Shown in pieces: positions 36,537 through 47,377 of a DNA stretch of 64,000 nt. The DNA comes from Neckera pumila (lineage: Eukaryota > Streptophyta > Bryopsida > Hypnales > Neckeraceae): assembly GCA_963969595.1 (NCBI GenBank), contig OZ018409.1, positions 7,640,520-7,704,519 of the forward strand, written 5' to 3'. The notes under the pieces are model-generated. The model made no database searches, was not told the origin of the DNA, and worked only from the letters and a program-made list of their open reading frames with translations. Position 1 is the stretch's first letter, and every line of letters begins with the position of its first letter. The position numbers were made by a program, and so were the translations under genes.

Positions 36537-37459
36537 CCCCTAAAGGCCCAAGGCCTTTTTTCTGCCAAAAAACACCCAAAACTGCCATTTTCTTAGCAAA
36601 GAGTGAAAAAAAAATTAAATATGTTTTTTTTGCACACCTAACCATTGGATCTTACAGTTAACTAGTATGAAAATGTGCGGAAAAAATTTCAGAGTTTTTG
36701 ACCGCACAGATTGCAAGATATCTGCGTTTAAAGTGGAAAAAACAAGATTTTCAGCACATTGCGGGACCAGATTTTTTGACTTTAAACATTTTTAACTTAA
36801 AATTTTTGCACTACAGCGTTTTGAGCTTTAAATCTTTATAGTGGAGAATTGAGTTGAGAGTCTAGGAAAAAAAAAAAAAATTCAGAAAAACTTAATTTTC
36901 ATTCTTAAAAAAATTGTTAAGTAGAATTAAGTACGAGATAGAAGGAAAATCTAAAATATTCATATATTTTAGATGGAATTAAAATGCACTAATTCCAATG
37001 GTGAGATTGTTCTAGCAAGTAAACAAAACCATGCCAAAAAAAAAAAATTGAAAAATTTGAAAAATTTCATTAAAAAATGAGTCCTACAAGTTATTTTTTC
37101 AAAAAGATGCTCTAACTGCCCGAAAAACAAGAATGTCCATAACTTTCTCATAACAAATCCAAATGAAATCAAAGCTTTCCAGATAGACAAAAATATAATC
37201 TATGGGAAAAAAAATTCAAAAAAAAAAAAATTATTTTTTGCAAAAATTTTTTTGCTGCCCGCTCTCCCCTGTTTTGAGCTTATTTGGGCATAACTTTTTT
37301 TCCCGGGCACCGATTGAAAAAAAAAATTATACTCCCACAAAGCTTATCAATTTTTCTGTCTTCTAAAAAAGTTTCAAAAAATCAGGACAAAATTTCAGCC
37401 CGTAGGTACCTGCTCGAAATCCCACTTGTCCGTTGAACGGACACTTGGGCCTTTAGGGG
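36537..37459. mobile_element. TTAA-family element (subfamily I), 923 bp
   Basis: Flanked by TTAA at 36533-36536 and 37460-37463. The ends CCCCTAAAGGCCCAAGG and CTTGGGCCTTTAGGGG are inverted and nearly perfect, so this is one of the best preserved copies. Non-coding. Inserted next to 35646-36532. Confidence 0.85.
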
Positions 37460-37463
37460 TTAA

Positions 37464-39981
37464 AGTACTCTAAAACTCTAAGCATGAACATTGTGAAAAT
37501 GCAACAAAACCAATAGGTGTTCCTTGCAATCATTCACAATTCATGTGTTAATATAAAGATAGTACATTTTGAACACGTGTGCAAGATAAAAAAAAGTACT
37601 ATTTAGAAAAACAAAACTATCAATTTATGTCAGTTGGATGACCTCAAATCCTAAATTTTAGCATCAAATTTGTTTTATTGGTACAAATACTACAAAAAAT
37701 TCCAAAATAGTTAGGGTATCATCTAATAGGAGAAGCTTTTAAAATAATACATTATTTTTTTGATAAATGTAGAAAGTCTTTAATGTGTAGGATAGTTTTA
37801 TGTACCTTATGTATGAATTGGGGGTCCTTTGGAGATATAAAAGAAAATTTATGGCCAAGAATTATTACCTACAATAAGTAACAAGAAACAATACAAGTGA
37901 TTCTTGCAATTGTCTACGCATATAGTATCAATATAGTGAATTCTAGCCCCAAGCCCTCTACAACTTTATGTTAGTGACCACACTCTTGATAGAAAAGCTT
38001 TTGTCACCTTTTTCAACATTTGAGTGTGGATAATCACAATATTATGTCTAAATTAGTAAATTGTACAACAATTATAAAAATTAAAGAATTTGTTTTTTCC
38101 TTTAAAAAAAAATACTACTTGATAGATAAATGAATTCTATTTGGTAGTGACATATCATTAAGTAGTTGCAATCTAACTTTTTTAGACTATCGTATGTACA
38201 GTACTCAATAACTATGTTATACACCTTACTATGTCATTCAAAAAATATAGGTTACAATTAGAATTGATTGTTATGGACAGTCATCCTATTGTACCTTTGA
38301 GAATGATGACAAAATTACTTTGCCAAAATCAAATTACAAAATAGAGATATCTACTTTATAAAGTTTGTCATATAACACCTTATAGTGAATACTTCATAGA
38401 TCATATTTTATTACTTAATTGGGGATTTTTTGGAATGAAAGATGTGCATATGAATGCTTTCTACATATATATGTAGTCAAAATTTAAAATTTACCACCAA
38501 TATTTCTCAAACAATTGTTAAATGAAACAATTCACCAATAAAGGACTTTTATTTTTTTGGAATTGAAATTTGGTATGCTTCATTTGGATTATTTGAAAAC
38601 TGAATGTTAATTATGCAAGGAAAAAAATGCTTATTGTGTTTTATATAGAGCAATTTTTCTTGAATGACATAATAGCGTGTCCGTGACATGGTTGCTAGGC
38701 ACTAAAAACAAACTATTGTGGATTGATTTCACCAAACCATCTATGCTTGAAATTATTTAGTGCTTGTTTGTTTTATTTGTTTTGTTTGATTGGTATGCTA
38801 AGATCTACTAAAATTGAGAATTCACAAGCCGCATTCTTGATACAAGTTAGGAAATTAGGAAGTTTTCCAAATGAAGGATGCACAAATTTTGTTTCCTGGC
38901 GTTTGGACCTAAAGTGTGAAAGTTATAGATTTTTAATTTATTAAAAAATTGAAAAATGAATGAAATTATCTTTTATTTAAAAAAAAACACAACTTTCACA
39001 TTGCATGTCCAAACGCCACAAAACAAAGCCTTTGCATTCCTTTGTGCATAAAGTTTTCTATTCATACCAAGAATACCACCTTTCACAATACAACAAAGCC
39101 CTTGCAGTCTTGCACTCTCTTGTGAGTTTGTACATAAAAGATACTAGTGCTCCCTATGCCATTGCAACAACCAAAATAAAATTAAAAATAATATTCCTAT
39201 TTTTTAATTTGGCAAACTTTGAAATTCAGTATCTTTTATGCACGAAGGAGTGCAAGGCCTTTATTTTGTGGTGTTTGGACATGCCATGCTAAAGTTGTAG
39301 TATTTTCCAAATAGAAAATAATTTCATCCTTTTTTTTTTAAGTTGCTTGAGTACATTTTTGGTGTATAGCATTGAAATTTCTTCATTACAATATTTTCAA
39401 TTCAATTTTTTAATTCAAAAAAACTTTGAAATTCGATAACTTTCACAATGTAGGTCCAAATGCCATGAAACAAAGTCTGTGTACCGCTCCTTGCAAAGAG
39501 CTTTCCAAAGGTTTCAAAAATGCAACAAGAAGACTCACGGGTTGTTAGATCTCAATATATCAAACAAATATTTGGAGCAAAACAAAACAAACAAAACAAA
39601 ACAATCCAATTTAATATATAGATTGAATTTCAAAGATTTTACAAATTTCAAAAAAACAAACAAACTTTATTTTGGTTCTTAGCTATGGCAATGGCACTAG
39701 GCACATTTGTTTTGTTTATAAATGCAAATCAATACATTGAGTGTAGATGCAATTACAATAAGTAACCTTCTTGCTAAGTTCAAAGCTTTAATCCTAATTC
39801 ACCAACCAACTACAACAACTAAAATAAACATGTACAATGCTTTATTTATATTTCAAATATCAAATCATTCAAGCTTGTCTTGTCACTAGTACTGAGATCC
39901 ACTACTTCACAATCCTCCTCTGGCTTCAACTGGTAGCTCCAATCATCCAGTATGATTAAAAATAAACCGCACCTCCAAAAG
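37464..39981. other. Intergenic DNA collinear with 5,984-9,115
   Basis: No gene. 38,830-39,605 holds retroposon-like repeats ending in AAAACAAAACAAAC. 39,720-39,981 is the well-conserved 3' flank of the Dof-like gene. Confidence 0.5.
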
Positions 39982-41310
39982 TTAATCAGCCAATGCCACC
40001 ACACGATCCCACAACCGTTTTACTTTCATCTCGATCTTCACCATCATCACATGAGGAACAAGTGTGTTCTTCATTTCATCAACTTCACGGGCCAAGCTCT
40101 CAACATCTTGACCCACCTTATTCAAACTAGCTTCCCGTGCATTTAGCATTTCCCATCTTGCAACAGTCAAGGGTCCTACTCGCCACGAACTCATGATTTT
40201 TACAACTCCTTGTTTCAAAGCGTAAAGCATCTCTTCATGTGGATACAATCCTCTCTTCTCTTGCTCTAGACAACACTTAATCTCGTTCCATTCAAGTTCC
40301 ATCTCCATGGCCACTCTTTCAATGAAAACTTCCTCAAGAGTGATTTGAGCGTCAAGTAAGTGCTCTCGAGCTTTCAACCTGAGTAGTTCGATTTTGGAGA
40401 GCACACTAGGATGAGGTTCTTTGCGTAAAGTGGTGTCAAGTGCCATAATTGGAGTCTCTTCTGTGGCTTCTAGAACCTCATCTATTGGAATGCCATTCAC
40501 ATTTCCTTCTCTTGGAAGGCTTGAATTAGCAAGCTCTTCGGTCTCTTCGGCAACTTGTTCACTCTCTTCTACTTGATACATCACTTCATCCTCTCTTGTT
40601 GCATTCCTCTCTTTGTGAGGCGATTTCTTTAAATCTAATGGACATGACTCTCCATCTTCACCCTCATTTACATCCTCATCCACATCCTCATCCTCCGTTT
40701 CACTCTCAATTTCCTCAATTTCTTCATCAGTTTCTTCTTTGAAGTTGTCCATTTCCTCTTCGGAGTCTCCCGTTTCCTCTTCGGAGTCGCCCGTTTCTTC
40801 TTCAGAGTCGCCCGTTTCCTCTTCGGATTTGCCCGTTTCCTCTTCGGATTCGCCTGTTTCCTCTTCGGAGTAGTTAGTTTCCTCCTCATCCTCAATCACT
40901 TCTATTGATTTGCCCTTGGATTCAGTTCCACTCATTGCACGATTTGTCGCTTGAGCCAAGCCCTGCCTACTTGAGCGTGTCTCCCTCTGTACTACCCTTG
41001 CCAATACACTGCTCTCCCCATTCTCCGCACCTTCACCTTTAAGATTGTTACTCTTGGTTCTTGACGTAGCCTTCTTGGTTTTGTTCCTAGACTTTCTATA
41101 AGATTTTCTCAATTTTCCTCCAAGGGTGAATAAACGCTTACAACTGTTGCAAAGAAAGCGGGGCTGGTCATGTTTATTGTTGTTGAAATACCGCATCATA
41201 ACATCGTTTGATCGGCACTCCGGACGAGAACATTCTCTTTTGACTTTGTCCAAGATGCTTTTGGGAATCAACTTCTCCAAATCAGGTCGAGGGCGGTGAG
41301 TAGGTGCCAT
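39982..41310 (-). CDS. Dof-like zinc-finger protein with acidic repeats (copy B)
   Basis: Intact single-exon frame of 442 aa, paralogous to 9116-10450. The finger is again C27-x4-C32-x21-C54-x2-C57, with all four cysteines kept and TLGGKLR after it. A basic region follows. The acidic middle differs from copy A: about six SEEETGD-type 7-residue repeats (21-bp DNA repeats at about 40,745-40,870) replace most of the EIESETEDE repeats. The ESEQVA repeat is reduced to one. The C-terminal ~140 residues differ at only about six positions from copy A. A start in good context and an open frame through repeat-length changes (multiples of 3) suggest the protein is still used. Nuclear DNA-binding role inferred; function unknown. 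Confidence 0.8.
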   Translation of the reverse strand: MAPTHRPRPDLEKLIPKSILDKVKRECSRPECRSNDVMMRYFNNNKHDQPRFLCNSCKRLFTLGGKLRKSYRKSRNKTKKATSRTKSNNLKGEGAENGESSVLARVVQRETRSSRQGLAQATNRAMSGTESKGKSIEVIEDEEETNYSEEETGESEEETGKSEEETGDSEEETGDSEEETGDSEEEMDNFKEETDEEIEEIESETEDEDVDEDVNEGEDGESCPLDLKKSPHKERNATREDEVMYQVEESEQVAEETEELANSSLPREGNVNGIPIDEVLEATEETPIMALDTTLRKEPHPSVLSKIELLRLKAREHLLDAQITLEEVFIERVAMEMELEWNEIKCCLEQEKRGLYPHEEMLYALKQGVVKIMSSWRVGPLTVARWEMLNAREASLNKVGQDVESLAREVDEMKNTLVPHVMMVKIEMKVKRLWDRVVALAD

Positions 41311-41764
41311 GGTGTATACTTTTTTCTAAATCAAGTAGAGAATCATTGAGATCATTTATTAGAAGAATTTAAAGTAGCTGACATTTGTTGATAAAATGTG
41401 CAACCACTACATGACAATAAAATGAAATTATTAGCATGTACCTACAACAATTCAAGTACAAACCATTTTAGGCTTACAAGTTATCAATCTAGTATCTAGC
41501 AATTGAGGGTATAGATTGTTAATTTATGATCATTCATTTGAAAATATACTAGCAAACAATCTAAAATAAGAGTTGAATTTGTAAAAATGACTTACCGACT
41601 CTTAATAAGTAGATGTCTCAACGGCTGATGAAGATGAAGTAGTTTGCTTGCTGAAAAGACAAGGAAATACCTAACAAAAAGTATGAACATGCCAAAATCA
41701 TTAGGTCACGAAAAGTCAAGACCGCTTATGATGATCAATGCCCAAATTTGATAATATGAACAAA
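41311..41764. other. Upstream region of the copy-B Dof-like gene
   Basis: Collinear with 10451-10899. No motif identified. Confidence 0.45.
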
Positions 41765-42627
41765 TAAGATGACAATTCAAGTGCTTCTACCCTACACAAA
41801 CCTTTACACTATCCTCACCTTGAAATGTATAAAACGGCCACTCAATGCAACTCTAGGTTCTTCCAAGAACTATATGGTGATGGAAGAAGTGCAGCTTCTA
41901 GTTAACTTTATAGGCCTTGGAAAAAATAGTCTTGTTAGTTGGATAACTAACAATCCGTGTCTCGGTGGTTGGAATTATAGTATAAACTAATTGTTTTTAT
42001 TAACACTACCATCATCTTGCTAGTTCTACCAACCTCACATAAACCTCTACACCACCCTCGCTTTGAAATGTATAAATCGGCCGCTCAATACAATTATAAG
42101 CTCTTTCAAGAACAATATGCTAATGGGAGAAGTGGGAGAAGTAGGAGAAGTGGGAGAAGTGTGGCTTGTAGTTAACTTTATAGGCCTTGGAAAAAATAGT
42201 CTCATTGGTTGGATAACTAATAATGCGTGTCTCGATGGTTGGAATTATAATGCAAACTTAGACTTTTTATATACACTACGTCACTATTGTCAACTTGCTA
42301 GTTCCACAAACCTCCACACTATCTTGACCTTGAAATCCATAAAGTGGCTACTAATTGCAACTATAAGCTTTTCCTAAAATAATATGGTAATGGGAGAAAT
42401 GCAGTTCCTAGTTTAAGTTTTTAGGCCTTGGAAAAAATATTCTCCTTGATTTAATAACTAATAATGCGTCTTCTTGATGGTTGGAATTATACCACAAACT
42501 AAATATTTTTGGTGTAAGTTGTAAGTAGAATGACTATCTTGACCTTGAAATACATAAATTGGTCAATAATTGCAATTGTAAGCTCTTCCTAAAACAATAT
42601 GGTAATTAGAAAATTGCGGCTTCTAGT
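41765..42627. repeat. Tandem array of about 250-bp units (four units, copy B)
   Basis: Units are marked by CCTTGAAATG at about 41,818, 42,062, 42,331 and 42,541. The second has the 9-bp GGAGAAGTG subrepeat. Copy A has six units (10900-12420), so units were gained or lost after duplication. Confidence 0.8.
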
Positions 42628-42631
42628 TGAA

Positions 42632-43551
42632 CCTTTAAAGCACCAAACATGCTTTTTTAGCATTTTTGGGCAGCTCACTACAAGCAAAGTTTTTATTTTA
42701 TTTCTTTGAAATTTTTAGACAACATTTTTCTAGGGAGTTGCCTTAATGCCCAATAATTTTCATAACTTTTGGCTGCATGGTTGAAAAATTGTTGTATGAT
42801 ATGCGATTTTCAATGCTCAACGGGCAGCTCAAAAAATCCTCAAAAAATCACTTTTAAAATAAATAAAAATTTGAAATTGGTTTTCTAGATTTATATGTAC
42901 ATTGAAAGCTTTAAATCATTCCATTTTTATTATTGAGATGAAGGTTATGAGGAGTATTAGTTTGTGGGCAGTTATGGATTTTCTACTCAAAAATAATTTT
43001 TGAAATCCTTTATCTTACTCAATTTTCAAAATTTTTGAAAAAAAATAAAACCATTGGATGTAGATTGTTTATTATAAAATTACAACCATTGAAATTGGCA
43101 TTTTTCAATTCTATACTTAAATTCTTAACAATTTAGTGTTTTGAATCATTCTCTACTTCTTTCTACTTACTATTTAATTCCTATATGTTGTATAGTTCTA
43201 AATGATCTTGAATTTTATTAAGCATATACCGGTAGACAACTTGACTTCAAAAATGAATCCAAAGAATAACCACCATTTTGGACATTTTTTCACACAAATA
43301 TGACCTTTTAAAGTGTAGCTGCCCGATTTTTTGCGAGGACAAAAAAAAGATTTTTCTTCAATTCAAATACTATATCTTGCAATCTACATGGTGGAAAATT
43401 TTGAAATGTTTTCCACATCTTTTCAAACCAGCTTATTACAAGATTTTACAATTACATGTGTCCAAACATGTTTTTTTCTAAAATTTGGTACTTGTATTAG
43501 AAATGGCATTGGAGCGTTTTTGGTGAAAACATAGTCAAAATCCTTTAGGGG
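42632..43551. mobile_element. TTAA-family element, 920 bp, with empty site in copy A
   Basis: The right TTAA is at 43552-43555; the left is mutated to TGAA (42628-42631). The right end TCCTTTAGGGG is typical; the left end CCTTTAAAGCACC is degraded. Copy A has one TTAA at 12302-12305 with the same flanks (TTCTAGT left, TTTATA right). Body related to subfamily II. Confidence 0.75.
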
Positions 43552-43639
43552 TTAATTTTATAGGCCTTAGAAAAAATAGTTTGGCGGTTAATAACTAATA
43601 ATGCATGCCTTGATAGTTGGAATTACTTGATCTTATTTG

Positions 43640-44170
43640 TTGAGTGATTGCAAGAAACACTTGTACTATCACGTTGTATGTTGATTAGATATTTGGCTAT
43701 AACTTTTGTCTTTTGACTCAAAATGACTCAAAATTCAGAGACAAGGTACTTATAACTATTGTACACCTTGTTGTTGTTTTTTGGAATTTCTTTAAATTAT
43801 TTTACTATTTAATAATAACACCCAATTTTATGTCACAATTGCCAATTTTGGAATTTTTTGAACAAAATAGTATCCAAAGAAACAAATTTGGAGCTGAAAT
43901 TTAGAAAGGCTGGTTTTATAATATTTTTTTAGGTATTGTTCAAAGGATTTCTAAAAACAATTAATTATATATTGAGTAGAAGTCCACAAAGTCAGCCACT
44001 TTCTACTTGCATTTTGAAACTTGTAAAAAATTAATTTGTTGGTTTTTTTGGTGAACGATCATTTCCATAGAGTTACTACAAAATATTTTGGTAATTTTCA
44101 AATTTTATAGTTTTCCAAAAAAAAATCATAAATGCTATTACAAAATGCAACAAACAATAATAGGAATTTT
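43640..44170. mobile_element. TGATTGCAAG-family TIR repeat, copy-B insertion
   Basis: It starts GTGATTGCAAGAAACACTT and ends with the inverse of GTGATTGCACAAAATTCC. The internal sequence resembles 5,162-6,054. Copy A lacks it at 12,390. Ends approximate. Confidence 0.5.
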
Positions 44171-45596
44171 GTGCAATCACCCTACTTAGTACTGTTGGAT
44201 AGAAATGCTAGTCTTGGTGGTTGAAATGACTTGATCATGTTTGCTTCATCAATACAATGAGATCATTGAATTCTATATTCTTTTGTATATACAAATGGAA
44301 AATTTTAATTACCAAAAAAATGTAGCTACTAGTCTATAGTCCTTCATAAAATACTCTCAAAAGATGGGTACTATTAATATATATCTCTTTGATTGTGTAG
44401 GATCACAAGATAGAAATGCAAGCTTCAATAACTATGCGGAATCACAAGCTAATACTACTTGCTGTGTTGGTGAAATGGGAGCATTCAACTTGATTAGTCA
44501 ATTGCCAAATAAATCATTTAAATATGGCATTGGTGCCACAATATGCAAATGCATAACAACAAACAAACAATAGCTATCATATATTATCAATCTATTTATG
44601 CTTGCAATATAGAAATATTTAAAAAGTCCAAGAGAATCCTACAAGAGTCATTGGTGTAGAAAACTCACAGTTTTTATTGCCTTGACTACTAAATGTTTCA
44701 CTGTTAATGTTGATCATCCAAATGCAACAATGACCTTGGAATATTTATATTCCTTAAACTTAGAATTGATATTACAATATTACAATTTTAATATATCTCT
44801 TACGCCAAGTCTTTGTAGATTTAACATTTTGAATTAGAATTAGCTAAAACAACTTTCAACATTCATTTAAAAATCATTGGTAATATTACTTTGTAATTTC
44901 CCTTGATTGTCTAATATGCAATTAAAAAATGAAACTTATAAAGGCTTCATAGTTCATGTATCACTATTTGCATGACTTAATGTTGCATTAATATAATAAA
45001 AGATGATTAAAATATCATTGAACAATCAAATTGTGTTGCATTTAGGGAATAAGATATCAAGTGAAGACAACTTTGAATATTGTAATTACCCAACACCTCT
45101 AATTAATGTTCAATAGTGATATTGACTTCTTTGATACTAGCACACTAGAAGAAAAGCAAATGAACTTCAATCTAAGGTTAATATTCAAAACAAGTTGGCC
45201 AAGATGATATCAAATTCATATTCCTAGGAAACTTGAGGGATGTCAAGGGCATAAGCAAGAGTCTAATTTCCTTTTTTGGGGATTTTATATAGAGGACACA
45301 AGTCTAAGTAATGGTTAGAAATTGCTTAACATTTAGTAACTAGTATAGTTTGGCAAGTTCTAGCATCTAGTTTCTACTCCATTTGAAAACTCTTGAAAAA
45401 CTTTCAAGAAATATGTATTTAATGGCAACTTGATGTTGAAAACCTATAAGTGAACCATATTCTTGAATACAAAATGTTTTAGAAATTCTGATAACTAACA
45501 ACCTTTAGATTGAAGTTTGTTCATGCACATTTTTAATGCATTTACAAGCATAGGATCTGCTTTATGAGAATAGAGTGTAGTAAAAAAAATAAAACT
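44171..45596. other. Intergenic DNA collinear with 12,395-14,079
   Basis: No gene called. 44,401-44,573 is an open stretch with weak exon-like features that is broken in copy A. Confidence 0.45.
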
Positions 45597-45600
45597 TTAA

Positions 45601-47373
45601 CCGATAAAATCTAAATTCTATTTTTTTTTAATCCAAAATCATTTGAAATTGCCAATTTTATTGTAAAGAGTATATAAGCGTGTAATTTGTTTTTTTCCAG
45701 ATTTAATTCTAAGATCTTGCACTAGACTTATATGAAAAATTTGGAAGAAATTTAAGAAATTTTGCCTAAATAGATTGCAAGATGAATATTCATTTAACCC
45801 CCAAAGGCCCAAGGCCTTTTCTAACTCAAAAACAACCCAAAATTGCCATTTTTAGAGCATTCATTAAAAAAAATTTCAAAATGGCTTTTTGGGGAATGTA
45901 ACCAGAGGATCCTATAGTTAACTTGTATGAAAATATGTGGTAAAAATTTCGTGAGGTTTGACCGTACAAATTGAAAGATATCTGCATTCAAAGTCTTTTC
46001 TTTTGTCTTTTTTTCACTGTGCCCAAAAATTTCAGATGCCTTTGACGTCCATTTGCTGAATTTTTTTCCACTACAAAACCCCAATTAAATTTTTTTTATA
46101 TGGAAACAGGTTAGGCATGTGCATGCCAATTTTCAAGGCAATCCAAGACAAGCAAGACATTCAAAAAAATTAAAATTTGCCTCAATGTCCCAAAAATTGA
46201 CAATACACTAGGCCACTTTTGAATATATTTTTCCATCACATGTTTTTAGATATTAGAAAATCCGAACAGCGGATTGAAAGATGTGCTTATACTTGAGAAG
46301 TAGGAAGAAAAGAAAATGGAAAACCTCAAAATCTCTAACTTTTAGAAGCTCCTAAAGCCTAATGTGACCTCCCAATAGGCACAACAATAGCCTAACTCTC
46401 CTCTCTTGCCACCTCTGCTGCCCCTCGGGAATCTAAGGCAGGGGCAGCAGTAGAACAAATTGAAATTTTTATTCAAATGTCCATAACTTCTTGAGAAAAG
46501 GTTGGATTTTGACGAAATTTGTATTTACGCAAAGCTTATGAGAAACTACACGCTCAAAAAAAGTTTGAAAAAATCATATTGAATATGAAGTTTGAACAAG
46601 CTTGCCCGAAGTCCTAAGTGTCCCCCAAGGGGACACTTGGGCCTTTAGGGGTTAAAGTGAAGAAAACCTGTTTTTTGGCTCCTTATTTAGCTAAATTTTT
46701 TTAATCTCATGCTTCTTAATTAAAAATTTTGCACTACTTTTTTGAAGTTGAAGAACTGGATTGAGAGTTGAAGAAAAAAAAATCAATACATAGATAATTT
46801 TAGTTTCTAGTTAAGAGAATTGTTAAATGTAAATAGAGGTACAAAAAAGTTAGAAAAACTTAATTATTATAAAATCTACAATGGAATTGAAATACACTAA
46901 TAGCTAATTCCAATAGTGAGATTGTTTTGGAAAGCAAATTAAATTTTTGATACCTTTTTTTCTTGGAAAATTGTGATAGTTGAGTTAAAAAATGAGTTCT
47001 ATAGAATATTTTTGCAGAAGCTGCTAAAGTGCTTGACAAAAAGAGTCTCTTTAATTTTTTCATCACTAGTCTAAGTGGATTGAATCAAAACTTTCTATGT
47101 ATGCAAAAATCTATTCAATGAGAAGCTAATGTACAAAAATATACTTTGAGTTTTTATAATTCATTTTGAGTTGCCCAACAAATTGCTAATTGATCTTAGG
47201 GTAGCATAAATTTTGCTTTTGACTACCAATTGAATTAATTTATATATCCCTCCAAAGTTATTGTGTATTCCTATCTTAAAAAAGAAATAAAAAAATCACG
47301 TAAAAAATCAAGATTATAGTAGCTTGCTCGAACCTTCAAATATTCTCTGGATGGACACTTGGGACTTTGGAGG
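45601..47373. mobile_element. Old TTAA-family element, interrupted by a younger one
   Basis: TTAA at 45597-45600 and 47374-47377. Counterpart of 14084-14799 in copy A. The younger element 45798-46651 sits inside. Confidence 0.55.
45798..46651. mobile_element. TTAA-family element, 854 bp, nested, with empty site in copy A
   Basis: TTAA at 45794-45797 and 46652-46655. The ends CCCCCAAAGGCCCAAGG and CTTGGGCCTTTAGGGG are inverted. Copy A has one TTAA at 14287-14290, flanked by ATTCAT and AATGAAGAAA. Contains a short GC-rich patch (about 46,390-46,450). Non-coding. Confidence 0.85.
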
Positions 47374-47377
47374 TTAA

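Noticed and set aside
36537..37459. CCCCTAAA motifs that look like plant telomere repeats
   Set aside because: Each is a single unit at the ends of TTAA elements, not a tandem array, and recurs as an inverted pair.
40668..40895. Arg/Lys-rich minus-strand frame with tandem repeats
   Set aside because: Shifted-frame shadow of the SEEETGD repeats in 39982-41310.
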